From Asterias rubens (lineage: Eukaryota > Echinodermata > Asteroidea > Forcipulatida > Asteriidae), in contig NC_047083.1 of NCBI RefSeq assembly GCF_902459465.1, positions 6,439,526 through 6,503,525 on the forward strand: DNA of 64,000 nt. Direction: 5' to 3'. Of this stretch, positions 51,590-62,619 are shown one piece after another. The notes under the pieces are model-generated. The model saw nothing but the letters and a program-made list of their open reading frames with translations. It was not told the origin of the DNA and did no database searches. The translations under genes and the position numbers were made by a program. Every line of letters begins with the position of its first letter. Positions within the stretch are counted from its first letter, which is position 1.

Positions 51590-52475
51590 TTAATAATTAA
51601 TATAATGAAGTGACATTATTTTTGGATTGGGCGCTTTGGGTTATAAGAGTGATTGTTGTGGTTTATTGGCGAGACGAAAATTATTTTGTGACTTGTTTTA
51701 CTCATTTCTCAAAAACTATACACCCTGTAAGTTTAATGTAAATCTGTGGACTTTTTGAAAAAGTACCCGAATCCTTCAGTTGCAGTCTTTGAGTTGAGTT
51801 GTTTTGGGTATGTGCAAGCCCAAGTGAGATGTTATATATACTTGCAGTCATTTTTGTAATTTTCAGCCATGTTTTCAAATAATGTTGAAGTTTTTAGAAA
51901 AAAACAAAAACAAAATCAAACTTAAATTTCAAAGTTTTGAAATAATTTGTGTTTAAACAAAAATCAATCTCTCTGTCACTGGCTCGTTGAATGAGCTGAA
52001 ACAATGAAAACCTTAAATGGTCATAACTCCTTATTGCAATCATGTTCTGACTTGAAACTGAAATCATTATTTAGTCTTAAATCATAATGTTCAATAGCCC
52101 AAATCGCCCAATCAAAGGCAGCGTGTCCCTGGGGAATGTGTAAAACGTTTGGTGAAACCAATTATGGGTCATACAAAAATACTCGGCTTATAGTTGTACA
52201 GCTATAAAGCAGCTTTCGGTAGAATAAAGTATTTTTTTATCATTTCACCTCGAAGTAATGCGGTTGTTAAAAAAGGTACCAATTGTTATCCCCAAAACGT
52301 GGATTCTGACCAACACTACAGTCAGAAATGTTTCTCAGATTGTTTATAAAATGCAATTTGGGATTATTCTTCATGTGTAGACATCCCGCTCCGGATTTTG
52401 CGATATCTAAAAAAATGCGTCCACTTTTTGAAATAAAATGTCCACAGATTAGTTTTATTGTCCATATCTACATTT
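51590..52475. other. Intergenic 3' flank of the NXPE gene, no gene seen
   Basis: AT-rich with A-runs (51897-51915). AATAAA-like words are present but I could not fix the polyadenylation site. Confidence 0.35.
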
Positions 52476-52479
52476 CTTA

Positions 52480-52694
52480 TAGACGATGTGACCTCTTACG
52501 TCACACGAAAATCATAACATGACTCGCGCGCATACCGCCGGGCAAAACCTTTGTGTTTTGGCAGCCAGCTAGAAAGTGTATGCAATCTTACTATGACTGA
52601 CTATACGACTCTTTTTGCCCGGCGAAACATGACGTTACAGTGTTTTTTTCAACAGAGGGCGGTTTGAATGTAAACATAGGTCACATCGTCTATA
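52480..52694. mobile_element. 215-bp MITE with TATAGACGATGTGACC ends
   Basis: TATAGACGATGTGACC at the left and GGTCACATCGTCTATA at the right, 16-bp perfect inverted ends with more pairing inside. It is bordered by TA, so a Tc1/mariner-type origin is possible. Confidence 0.75.
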
Positions 52695-52734
52695 GGATCA
52701 AAACAATCGATTGGTTAAAAACCAAAGGTGTCTC

Positions 52735-52945
52735 GTAAAGTAGTTACTTGCCTGGGCAATCTAGCAATCCGCCCAGGCAAATAAGTAATCCGCCCACCAG
52801 GCAAATTAGTTATCCGCCCACCAGCCGGAACTTCGTTACTGAACTTCTTGTATCAATAAAGTGTATTAAGATCAGTAAGTTGTCTTGCTCTATACCAAAC
52901 TTCTTGTCTCAATAAAGTGGATTAAGATTTGTAAGTTGTCTTGCT
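52735..52945. repeat. Two short local tandem duplications
   Basis: CCGCCCACCAGGCAAAT-type units (about 25-bp period, three copies) are followed by a duplicated 70-bp block (AACTTCTTGTATCAATAAAG ... GTAAGTTGTCTTGCT twice). Confidence 0.75.
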
Positions 52946-53349
52946 TGTTTGAATTACAGTGTCAATTTGATTGTTCCAAACGGTAAAACAGAATTGCTAA
53001 TTTTGGCACATTTGATTTGTGTCTCATTCTCATTAACGTGGTCAAGTCCAGCAACATCTAAACATTGCAATTGTGGTATCATTTTGAAGAGGAACAGTTC
53101 AGCTTTGCAATGATACATACCATATACAAAGAGAGTATTAAATAATAACAAATATACTGGATTGAAAAAAGTTTCCTTACTTTTTGTGAGCAGTTTAGGA
53201 TGGAATAGCGAGATGTCGCGCTTCGCTCGGCCCCCATGCCACTAGGTAGGCGCGATTCGTGCGTAAGTATAGCGACCTTGAAAATGATAATGTAGGGTGA
53301 ACTAAGATTCGTCCAAGTTGGGAATTTAAGTGGGGTGCTTATTATTTTG

Positions 53350-53740
53350 GGAGTTAAGTAGTTTCGTGAATACGGCCCCAGGGGTCATCATTTTGTAGAA
53401 TGGGTATGCTAAAAGTTGTTTCGTGAATACGGCCCTAGGGGTCATCATTTTGTAGAATGGGTATGCTAAAAGTTGTTTCGTGAATACGGCCCCAGGGGTC
53501 ATCATTTTGTAGAATGGGTATGCTAAAAGTTGTTTCGTGAATACGGCCCCAGGGGTCATCATTTTGTAGAATGGGTATGCTAAAAGTTGTTTCGTGAATA
53601 CGGCCCCAGGGGTCATCATTTTGTAGAATGGGTATGCTAAAAGTTGTTTCGTGAATACGGCCCCAGGGGTCATCATTTTGTAGAATGGGTATGCTAAAAG
53701 TTGTTTCGTGAATACGGCCCCAGGGGTCATCGCTAAAAGT
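53350..53740. repeat. 57-bp minisatellite, about 7 copies
   Basis: The unit GTTGTTTCGTGAATACGGCC continues CCAGGGGTCATCATTTTGTA and ends GGGTATGCTAAAA. It is nearly identical between copies (one CCTAGG variant). A period divisible by three makes a 19-residue repeat on the minus strand, which I regard as an artefact. Confidence 0.95.
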
Positions 53741-53744
53741 TGTT

Positions 53745-55475
53745 TTATCCCATGGTGCACAAGTTGTTGAGTTGATCGGTCTGTTACGATCCGAAAATTC
53801 CCAAACTTTCCTAAATGTCGGTTATCCGAAAATTTGACGATTCTCAAACGCAACAAAGAATCAAACAAGATTTGAAAGGCGTATTGAAAGGCGTATACGC
53901 TGACCTTTGACCAATTTTGTTAAAAATATTTTTCGCTTATAACGTGATATTTTGATGAACAATCTTCTAACAATATTATTGTCTATGATTTCACTTCACT
54001 AAATTACGTAACGGTAAGCCGATAAGTCCCTAACACCGGGGTTGTGCTTAGGATTATTCTTCCAAAAGTAAATCTTTATATTTTAAGCAGACAAAGCAAC
54101 CCGACTTGTATATGCTCCTCTAAGAGTCCTGCTCAAAACACTACACATATTCGATCGTTCTTAAAGTCACCTGGAAGTGGTATTTTGTCAAATTAAAACT
54201 TTTGTCACTAAAATACTGTGTTTGATGAGTGGAATATGAATGAACAATTAACTAAGGTTTAACAAAATTAGTTTCCATGTTATTTACAAATTTGAAAATA
54301 AGCCCGACCCGAGAGGGCGCTGTTCGTGACGTCAATCGAGGCGCGATGAATCGCATGCAGTGCCATCACAAGATAGTGACGCTTGGCGCAAGCTAAAAAC
54401 ATGCCCTCAAAGTTGAAACAATACCTGTTTTTTTTTTACGTGAGGCAAATGCTCCTTTAGGTTCGTTACGTCTTTCAGGTACCTTCTTCGACTTCCCCAC
54501 TAGCTGGAAAAATTGTTGGGATGGCATCATGTTTTAGAAAAGAACTTTTCTCTTCATGTCAAAATGTGTAGTGTATTCCGGATTCTCGAAGCACGACGGC
54601 TCGAAGTGTTTGCTGCACAGCGCTGGAAAAGACTTACAAACTGACCCCATCTTTAGTTGTTTTGCTGCATCCAGCAGCAATAGGCCCTACACCTGGTCGA
54701 CAAATGCAAGACATTTTTTTGTACAAACTCACGACTAGGACTTGAATGTACTTGCACGTACGTGTGTTCGATGTTCGATCGAGGCAAAGTCTGCCTCGAT
54801 CGACGTCACAAAAGGGGCAGGCGGAGTCACCCCCACACAACTTTTTTTTAAAAACATATAAATCGTTAAAAACAATTACTCACAAAATTATTTTATTGTT
54901 CAGAAACATATACTCTATTGTTTGAATTTTTTTTCTATTTTAAGGTGGCTTTAAGGCAAACAAATATTCAGCATAACTGAAGGCAATCATTGTGGAGTAT
55001 CACAAAAACTTACTAAGTAAATACTTTTTGTTTTGGGTAGTAAATGTTCAAAAGCACCGGAGTAGTGCGTACGATTATTTATCCAAAAGTACAATTTGTC
55101 ATTGTTAACAGCCAAACCATCCATACCAGTTCCGAAGTCATACAACAGAAATCTGTATTCTTAATACCACATTGACGTTTTCATAATGTCTAAAGGATGG
55201 TGCTATATAAGTAACTGATACATGTTTTGTCTGGTGTACGTCATTGGCCATATTCCGAGGGCAAAGTTAAATCTTCAAAGCTAAGTAGTTGATAACGTAA
55301 CGCACATAATTCGTACGACTTCCGCACTGTAACGAGCCCCTATGGCTTTAAATAATGAAGTTGTTTGCAGAGTGAAAGATGACGGCGAACTAAGACGACA
55401 CTATACGTACATCTTGGCTTGATTTGCGAGGTGTGCAGCGGTAGACTACTAGCAAGCGAAAACGAGTTTTTAATC
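53745..55475. other. Intergenic, no gene seen
   Basis: It contains a short inverted repeat CGATCGAGGCAAAGTCTGCC/TCGATCG at about 54775-54802. No exons are supported. The region before 55480 must hold the GPCR promoter, but no motif stands out. Confidence 0.35.
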
Positions 55476-55479
55476 TATA

Positions 55480-56688
55480 ATGGCAAACTTTTCGATGTTA
55501 GCTTTTGCGGAAATTTCCAGCAGCAGCTCCCAACCAGCCGTGGAAACATCTGAAATTGTCAGATATCCATTTCGGCTGATTTTATACATTGTTGTGTTTA
55601 TATTCGGAACGCCTGGTAACTGCTTCATACTCCGTGTTTATTGGACCAAGTCCCACAAGACAAGCACCCATGTTCTGATTATGGCATTGGCATGGGCTGA
55701 TCTTATGGTGTGCTTGTATATGATTGTTAACATTGTCAAAGAAGCTCTGTTGTTTGCACGTAGTGATCACAATGGCACAATCATTTTTGACTTTTTGGAG
55801 CCGTTTGAAACCACAGCCATTGGTACCTCGATTATGGTTACCGGAGTGATTGCAGCGGATCGCTACGATTGCGTCTGCCGTCCACATCGGCGTTTCTTTA
55901 CCCACATACGGGGTAAGATAGCGATATGGGCATCGCTTCTGTTCTCGGTGTTTATCAATATCCCTCAGTTTATTGGGGGTTTCCCGGACTCTAACATTCC
56001 ATCTTTAAACACGATTGTACTTGCATTTCATGTGCTTTTGATCGTTACCGTACTTGTGATGATTGCCGTTTGTTACAGCTTAGTTTACAGAGCAATAAAG
56101 AAACACGTCAAAGTTGGAACGGTGTCGACCGCTCAAGATGAACATGGTTTAGAGCTCGAAAGTAATTTGTCGACAAAGCTTACTTCGACAGTGTCCCAAA
56201 CTGTCGAGTCGGTGTTTTCATCTAATCGGGCTGGTCAACCCAGTTCAAGCAGTGATAAACACGTCAGAATGAAGATGAGTGGGGCACCAGTTCTTCATGG
56301 TACATCCCCCTATGAAAAAACACGGACAACGTTGACACAGCGAGGTGATACGTCTACAGGGGGTCGACTCCCCGGTAGTGGCACAAATGCACGGAGGGCA
56401 AGAGAAAACCAACAGAGGGCCAACGCTGTACTCCTACAACGCAAGACAACAAAAATGCTGTTCATAACAAGTGTAGTTTTTCTGTTGACCTGGCTTCCAT
56501 ATTGGATATCGATTGTTGTTAGTTTTGCTATTGAGGGTGGTCTGAATATCAACCCCGTTGTTGTGCGAATATTGGATGATCTCCTTTTATTACTTTACTC
56601 TAACAACCTTCTTAATCCAATCATTTACGGAATTGCAAACAAACGATTCAGGAAAGACTGCCGGGATATGCTACGCAAGATCTGCTAA
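55480..56688 (+). CDS. Class A (rhodopsin-like) G-protein-coupled receptor, intronless
   Basis: 402 residues in one exon. Seven hydrophobic segments with class A marks: GN in helix 1 (residues 46-47), LAWADL in helix 2 (Asp 74), DRY at 127-129 after AAD, TWLPYW in helix 6 and NPIIY in helix 7 near residue 380, followed by a basic tail ending in Cys. The third intracellular loop is long (about 118 residues, Ser/Thr-rich), which fits regulation by phosphorylation. Odd points: no cysteine at the start of helix 3 or in the very short second extracellular loop (GGFPDSNIPSLNT), so the usual disulfide is missing, and helix 6 has TWLP instead of CWLP. It sits in the plasma membrane; the ligand is unknown. 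Intronless receptors of this kind are often lineage-expanded in echinoderms. Confidence 0.93.
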   Translation: MANFSMLAFAEISSSSSQPAVETSEIVRYPFRLILYIVVFIFGTPGNCFILRVYWTKSHKTSTHVLIMALAWADLMVCLYMIVNIVKEALLFARSDHNGTIIFDFLEPFETTAIGTSIMVTGVIAADRYDCVCRPHRRFFTHIRGKIAIWASLLFSVFINIPQFIGGFPDSNIPSLNTIVLAFHVLLIVTVLVMIAVCYSLVYRAIKKHVKVGTVSTAQDEHGLELESNLSTKLTSTVSQTVESVFSSNRAGQPSSSSDKHVRMKMSGAPVLHGTSPYEKTRTTLTQRGDTSTGGRLPGSGTNARRARENQQRANAVLLQRKTTKMLFITSVVFLLTWLPYWISIVVSFAIEGGLNINPVVVRILDDLLLLLYSNNLLNPIIYGIANKRFRKDCRDMLRKIC

Positions 56689-56877
56689 GCAATTCCATGT
56701 TAATGACACCTTTCCTTATCTTATATGGATTATACCTTTTTAGTTATACAATATTTTAAATAATGTGCAAGTTCATGTATGATATATTCTCACGCACAGT
56801 TAACGTTGTAAGGTACCGGGTATTTGTCTGACTCTGCCAAATTGGATGGTGTTTGGTTTCTGTGTGAAAACTTACTG

Positions 56878-57001
56878 AAAGGCACTGGACACTAAAGTCA
56901 TACGAGGCATACATAGTAAAACTAGTCACTCTCGGTGATCCCCGGAGCAGCCTATCGATAGGCTGTTCCGGGGATCACCGAGAGTGACTAGTTTTACTAT
57001 G
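56878..57001. mobile_element. TTAA-MITE-like end joined to a 90-bp palindrome
   Basis: GAAAGGCACTGGACACTAAA is a family-A-like end. From 56912 to 57001 the DNA is an almost perfect palindrome centred on TATCGATA, with only one mismatched pair in 45-bp arms (CATAGTAAAACTAGTCACTC at the outer edge). Confidence 0.8.
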
Positions 57002-57330
57002 ACACTCGAAGCAGTCAATATTTGTATACTATCTTACATCTTGTTTCTTCCTCTAATAATGACAGACTCATCGTGCGCGATTTTGTTGGAAACCATAATA
57101 AATGATTCTTGCTGATTATTTTCCAGGTCCAGTGTTTGCATTCCTACACATTCATCCCTTTCCTTTGTTGATAAACAAACCGCCTTGGTTGGCATGGACG
57201 GCCGAAATTGGTAAAACACTCCATCGTATGAACATATGTATTAACCAAATTCACGACTTTGGCAAAATACCATAATTAGTTGTTTTGTTTTCAACAAAAT
57301 CAACACAATGTTTGAATAGATTTGTAACAT

Positions 57331-57568
57331 GCTCTTAACGCAAGCACCTCCACGCTCTGAATTAACGAACCGCATAGATACTGTACTGCACGGTACATAT
57401 ACAGTACTTGATACCGTGGGGTTGAAGCTTGGTTTTTCGAGGTTTTTGAGGTTGAAACCTCATAAAACCCATGCTTCGACCCCATGGTATCAGTACTGTT
57501 ATGTACCGTGCAGTAGAGTATCTATGTAGTTTTTGAATTCAGAGTGGGCCGGTGCTTGCGTCAAGAGC
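57331..57568. repeat. 238-bp fold-back repeat
   Basis: The left end GCTCTTAACGCAAGCACC returns as GGTGCTTGCGTCAAGAGC. Internal words such as CATAGATACTGTACTGCACG pair with GTGCAGTAGAGTATCTATG. Mismatches show moderate age. Confidence 0.8.
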
Positions 57569-57569
57569 C

Positions 57570-58190
57570 TTGGAAAGGCTACTCGTGATTTAATGTTCTG
57601 CGACAACGGACTCCGCATCCAATTATTTGTACGGTATTCACCCGAGGGCGGAGGCTAATAAGTTTCAACTTCATTATAGGCGGCAAGGCCAACAATGGCG
57701 ACTATCCTCCATAACTCGTGGTCATCCACCGTCAGTCTCTGTTTTCTACTTTTACTATTTTCTCTCACAGAAGGAAATTGGTTTTGCGATTTTCGCGTTT
57801 ACAGTAAAACAGTTAGGAATTGAGTAATATTGACCAGATATCGGGTGGCATCAGCCTAAGTGCAACATTAGCTCTTTTACTTCTTGATTCACCTGCCGTC
57901 GATGTCACCTAACTCTTCCTGACTTAAGTTTAATCTTAGGACTAAGGACGAGTTAAATTCGCGTATCCATAGAAGTAGGGTGCATTGAACCCATCCCAAG
58001 TTAGGATGGTCACTCGTCCTAACTCGAGATAAGATTAATCATAGCGTTTTGTGAAATCGGCTGCAGAACTAATGACGTCATTATTACAGACATTCATATC
58101 CCTTAATGTGACTAGGGAATCAATGTGTGGTGAGAGGTTTTTAACTAGTGGTATAAACTCGCCAAAGCCTGGTTCTTGATAATTTTACCG
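57570..58190. other. Intergenic, no gene seen
   Basis: A small inverted repeat of the type CGTCCTAACTCGAG/GGACGAGTTA lies around 57940-58030. No coding frame was recognised. Confidence 0.4.
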
Positions 58191-60043
58191 AGACGAAGTT
58201 CTTTCATGCAAAACTGACCCGAACGGCAATTTTGTGGCGCTCGGCTTGGATATTTATGGTTGTAATATTACTTTAATTAATTTATATGGTCCTAACAAAG
58301 ATGATCGTAATTTTTATGAAACTGTGAATGGTATTATTACTGATTACGATAATCCACACACAATTATCTGCGGAGATTGGAATTTGGTATTGGATGTCAG
58401 AATTGATTGTTTTAATTATGTCAACATTAACAACCCGTTGGCTAGGCAGAGAGTGTTGGATTTGTGTTACCAATTAAATCTCATTGATCCCTGGCGCATT
58501 CAAAATCCAGAGTCTAAGAAATACACTTGGAGGCAAAACTCTCCATTAAAACAGTCCAGGCTCGATTTCTTTTTAATTTCTTCAGAGTTGAACACTAAAC
58601 TAGCCTCTTTCGATATTAAACCGGGTTATCGCACTGATCATTCAATGGTTGATTTGCAACTCGATTTTAATCAGGTAGAAAGAGGTGTTGGTTATTGGAA
58701 ATTTAATAATTCTCTTCTTATGGATGCGATTTATGTTGACCAGGTTAAAACCACCATTAGAGAGATTGTCGATCAGTATGCCGCCTCGCCCTATCAACGT
58801 TCAAATCTGAGTGACATTCATCCTAAGGATGTTAATTTTATTATTAATGATCAACTTTTTCTTGAAATGTTACTGATGGAGATTAGAACTAAGACCATTT
58901 CCTATGCCGCCTGGAAGAACAAAAATTCACGTAAGGCTGAATCAAACCTTGAAAAAGAAATTACAGTTCTATCCGAGAAAGTTGCCAAGGGAGAGGTTGC
59001 ATCAAACGAAATGTTAAAATAAAAGCAGGCTGATCTCGTTAACCTTCGTAAGAAAAAAATGGAAGGCGTTTTAATACGGTCAAAAACTAGGTGGATGGAA
59101 CAAGGGAAAAAGCCTTCCAAGTATTTCCTTAATATGGAGAAACGTAATTGTGTAAATAGAAGCATTAGTCGTGTTGTTACAGATAATAATAGTGTGCTGA
59201 CGAGCTCGTGTAGTATCCTTAATGAAGCTAGGCTTTTTTTTTACAAAAAACTGTACTCTTCCTCTGATACAAACGACAGGGCTAATTTGCAACATTTGTT
59301 TAGCATATATGATTCTGCAGTTCTTTCTAACTTGACTCGGGATCGTTTGGAGGGTCCGTTGTCATATCAAGAAATTTTGAACGCCCTGAAAAGGAGTAAA
59401 AACGGAAAGTCTCCGGGGTCAGATGGTTTTAGCTTTGAAATTTTTAAATTCTTTTTCTGAGATTTGGCATGGTTTCTATTGCGGTCTCTGAATTTTGGCT
59501 ACGAAACAGGAAGTTTTTCAGTCACCCAGCAATGTGTGATTTTCACCCTATTACCAAAAGGGGATAAACCCCGTCAATTCTTGAAGAACTGGAGACCCAT
59601 TTCCCTATTAAATATTACGTACAAACTGGCCTCTTCTTGTATAGCAGAGAGAATTAAAACATGCCTTCGTTCTATTATACATGAACAACAAAAAGTTTTT
59701 TTGCAAGGTCGCTATATAGGGGAAAACATTCGTTTAATGTATGATTTGCTTAACTACACAGACAACAACAACAATCGTGGTATGTTTCTTTTAGTTGATT
59801 TTGAGAAAGCCTTTGATTCGGTCTCCCATGACTTTATTCTCCAGATTCTTGAGCTGTTTAATTTTGGCCCTTCAATACAAAATTGGTTCCAAGTGTTGTA
59901 CAATGGTGCAAAAGCCTCTGTATTGAGAAATGGTTTCTTGTCAGAATCTTTTCAAATTGAGCGGGGTTGCCGGCAAGGTGACGGCTTAAGCCCTTATTTG
60001 TTCCTTTTGTGTGCCGAAATTCTGGGCAAAATGGTTCGCAAGG
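58191..60043 (+). pseudogene. Tx1/L1-type LINE ORF2, truncated at both ends
   Basis: One frame runs throughout with only two stops (TAA near 59020, TGA at 59458). It holds the tail of an APE-type endonuclease (CGDWNLVLD, SRLDFFLIS, YRTDHSMVD). It then holds reverse-transcriptase motifs: RWMEQGKKPSKYFLNMEKRN, SPGSDGFS, NWRPISLLNITYKL, LVDFEKAFDSV (motif A Asp) and GCRQGDGLSPYLFLLCAEIL (motif B). The motif with the YxDD catalytic pair is missing because the sequence breaks at about 60044, where a DIRS element starts. The EKRN and WMEQG words fit the Tx1 branch. Two stops in 600 codons indicate a fairly young but dead copy. Confidence 0.88.
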
Positions 60044-60375
60044 TCTACTTCACTCTACTTACCTGTAGAGCGAATACTACAATTGCATTGTTCCCTATGC
60101 CGGCAGGCAAATAGCTAAGAGTTTTACACACAATAGCGCCCTCAAGAGTCCCATCCCCAACGCCCTGTGACATGCGCAACACGTCGGCGTCCTCTTTTTC
60201 TCTTAGCCGGCAAAGACAGCGGACGTGAGTACGTGAATTGTCCGTATTGAGGTAGATTCTTTGCCCCTTTTAGCTTATAAGAGTGTAATTTAGACAGATA
60301 TCCGATAGAAAATAAAGGATAGTCTGTAAGAGAATTTCTTGTAGAGTTGTGTGAATTTCTTGAAGTGAGTTAATT

Positions 60376-62619
60376 ATGAGTTATAAGAAATCGGGGAGGA
60401 CAGGGTTTGTCGTTGAAGGTGGGACCTACATCCCTCCGAGACAGCCCGAGTCCTCGGGGGATTGCGGCGGTGACATTACGTCGCCGCCAAAGCAATCTCC
60501 CAGTCAGCCCCCTCAGCCACAGCCGGCTGCCGGGGCTGACGGATCTGTAACCGGCCGAACGGGGGACCTTACGGTCTCGCCGTCTCCGCCGGGATCCGCC
60601 CGACAGAAGGGGAAACGCCCCGGTAAGGCCAAAAAATCGCTCAGTACCGGGGCGACACCCAAAAAGGGACGAGTTGGTAAGCGGGACTCCACTACGGGGC
60701 CCGCCCCATCGATCCCAGGCCAGCCAGCGGGGCACGCACAGCCGGAGGGGGTACCCCTCCACGGCTCGGTGCACCCAGGGCTGGGTACAGGGCATGCACA
60801 GCCGGAGAAATTACCTCTCCACGGCTCAGTGCACCCGGCCCCCCACAGTGCACACGCAAGTACCGCGGTGCCCAGGGATGGCCTTTTATACCGCCGCCCT
60901 GACCAGGCAGCCTGCGCTATCGGGCTTGGGGCAATGGCGGTCGCCAAAGAGATTGGCAACGGGGTACAGACCCCTTGGGGCCCCGTCGGAACGCTACGTT
61001 CCGAAGGGTCGCCCTCTACTTCAGGGTTTACCCGCTGCTCGGGTATTCCCGCCCCGCAGCCGACCTCCGACACTACAACGGAGTCTGCTCGGGGACGCCC
61101 CTCCAAAAAGGGCAAGAAAGCCCGCCCTCGTAGCCCCAGCTCGAGCGGCTCCACCTCTGGTCGCCCCCACCGTGACAAACGTCACAAGGGCGGGGACCCG
61201 ATCTCGAGGGAGGAATTTTTGGAAGCTTTTCACACCCTCGCGGCCTCAATTACGGGTCGTCGCGAGGGTGGTGGACAAGGCCCCTCTGACTTGGCCACCG
61301 AACCGGTGCCCCACAGTCAGCACGGCCATGGGTGGCTTGCGCCGGGCCAACGGGGACTCCCCCACACGGCTAGCCGTGCGCCGGATTCCCCCCCGGGTTT
61401 GCCACAACCGCCCGCTAACCCATACGTTCAGGGGCGGCTGGCTACCACCCAATGGGGACCCCCTCAGGGAGGCCCGCCATGCATCAGCCTGCACCCGTCG
61501 GCGGCCTTTGAATCCGACCATGGGCGCCGTGATGATGCCGGTTCGGAATCCCGTTCTTCGATGACATCTCGTCCCTCCGACTCGGCCGACTCGGCCAATG
61601 AGGAGGACGAGTTGGTCACCTCCATTCAACGATTGTCAGTCTCCGAGACCGAGCTACGCTTGGTTCAGAGAGATATGATAAGAGTTATGAATCTCCCCTG
61701 TGAGCCGGAACCCCCCTCCGACGAACGCCAATCGTTCAAAAAGAGGGCGGGCCCCGCAACGGGCGCAGCTAAACCCTTCCCGGTGATGCCCTTGGATCGG
61801 GTGTGCAGCGACAGGATGGATGGGGTAATGGGAACAAAAAAATGGACCCCGTACTCCAAACGTACGGAGCCGTATTACCGTTTCCCTCCAGCGGATTTTC
61901 AGAAATATTTCGCCACTCCCGTTCTGCCAGACTCAGCCTCCGACAAGCTGATCGCGGACAGGGGATCATCATCTTCCAAGCTTCCGTTTGCGGACAAGAT
62001 CCGCGGCAAATTGGAGGACGTCGCCCGGAAAATGGATTCTTCGGCACGCATGGGTATGCGCACAACATCCTTTCTCCTGCTCCTAACAGAATATCTGGAG
62101 CAGGGGTGCGACGAGGAAAACATGGTGCCGGCGGACATGATGATTGCGGCCCTTCATTGTTTGGACAACGGTCTTTGTTCCATCCTCGACCAGTTCACTA
62201 AGATCACGACCCTGGCGACGACGTCACGCCGCGCCAATGTGCTAGATGCACTTTTCCTACCATCAGCCGGGGCGCGTAAACGCCTCGACGATCTACCACT
62301 CACCGGCGTCGACTTATTTTCTGGGCAGTTTCAGACGTCCATGGAGGCTGAAGCGAAGCGCCTCAAAGCCACGGACAAAATCAATCTGAAAAAGCCCAAC
62401 GCCCCGCCTAAAGCCGTGGGTAACAAGGCGAAGAAACAACCTTCATTCGTCATCCCCCGCCGCCGCCAACAAAAGTCGACCCGTGGCAGTTTTCGTGGCC
62501 GCGCCGATAACACAGCGGGCGCACGTTACCCACAGACTCAACCTGGCCAACCACGCACCCAGTCGGGTCGTGGTTTCCGAGCGCCCGCCCCCCGTTATAC
62601 CGGGGCGTGGCGCAAGTGA
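60376..62619 (+). CDS. DIRS element ORF1 (gag-like, 747 residues)
   Basis: Starts at ATG 60376 and is uninterrupted. The N-terminal two thirds are proline-, serine- and arginine-rich and probably disordered. They include a near-duplicate pair of segments (GHAQPEGVPLHGSVHP and GHAQPEKLPLHGSVHP, about residues 118-155). A folded part near residues 490-670 has YYRFPPADFQKYFATPVLP and ADKIRGKLEDVARKM. The C terminus is basic with RG-type words (STRGSFRGRA, SGRGFRAPAP), fitting nucleic-acid binding. By position this is the gag-like ORF of DIRS elements. It is intact, so the element may be young. Confidence 0.8.
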   Translation: MSYKKSGRTGFVVEGGTYIPPRQPESSGDCGGDITSPPKQSPSQPPQPQPAAGADGSVTGRTGDLTVSPSPPGSARQKGKRPGKAKKSLSTGATPKKGRVGKRDSTTGPAPSIPGQPAGHAQPEGVPLHGSVHPGLGTGHAQPEKLPLHGSVHPAPHSAHASTAVPRDGLLYRRPDQAACAIGLGAMAVAKEIGNGVQTPWGPVGTLRSEGSPSTSGFTRCSGIPAPQPTSDTTTESARGRPSKKGKKARPRSPSSSGSTSGRPHRDKRHKGGDPISREEFLEAFHTLAASITGRREGGGQGPSDLATEPVPHSQHGHGWLAPGQRGLPHTASRAPDSPPGLPQPPANPYVQGRLATTQWGPPQGGPPCISLHPSAAFESDHGRRDDAGSESRSSMTSRPSDSADSANEEDELVTSIQRLSVSETELRLVQRDMIRVMNLPCEPEPPSDERQSFKKRAGPATGAAKPFPVMPLDRVCSDRMDGVMGTKKWTPYSKRTEPYYRFPPADFQKYFATPVLPDSASDKLIADRGSSSSKLPFADKIRGKLEDVARKMDSSARMGMRTTSFLLLLTEYLEQGCDEENMVPADMMIAALHCLDNGLCSILDQFTKITTLATTSRRANVLDALFLPSAGARKRLDDLPLTGVDLFSGQFQTSMEAEAKRLKATDKINLKKPNAPPKAVGNKAKKQPSFVIPRRRQQKSTRGSFRGRADNTAGARYPQTQPGQPRTQSGRGFRAPAPRYTGAWRK

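Noticed and set aside
54556-54738. Plus-strand 60-codon frame before the GPCR
   Set aside because: No conserved motif and no splice context.
60370-61629. Long minus-strand frames opposite DIRS ORF1
   Set aside because: Typical shadows of a GC-rich coding strand; no motif of their own.
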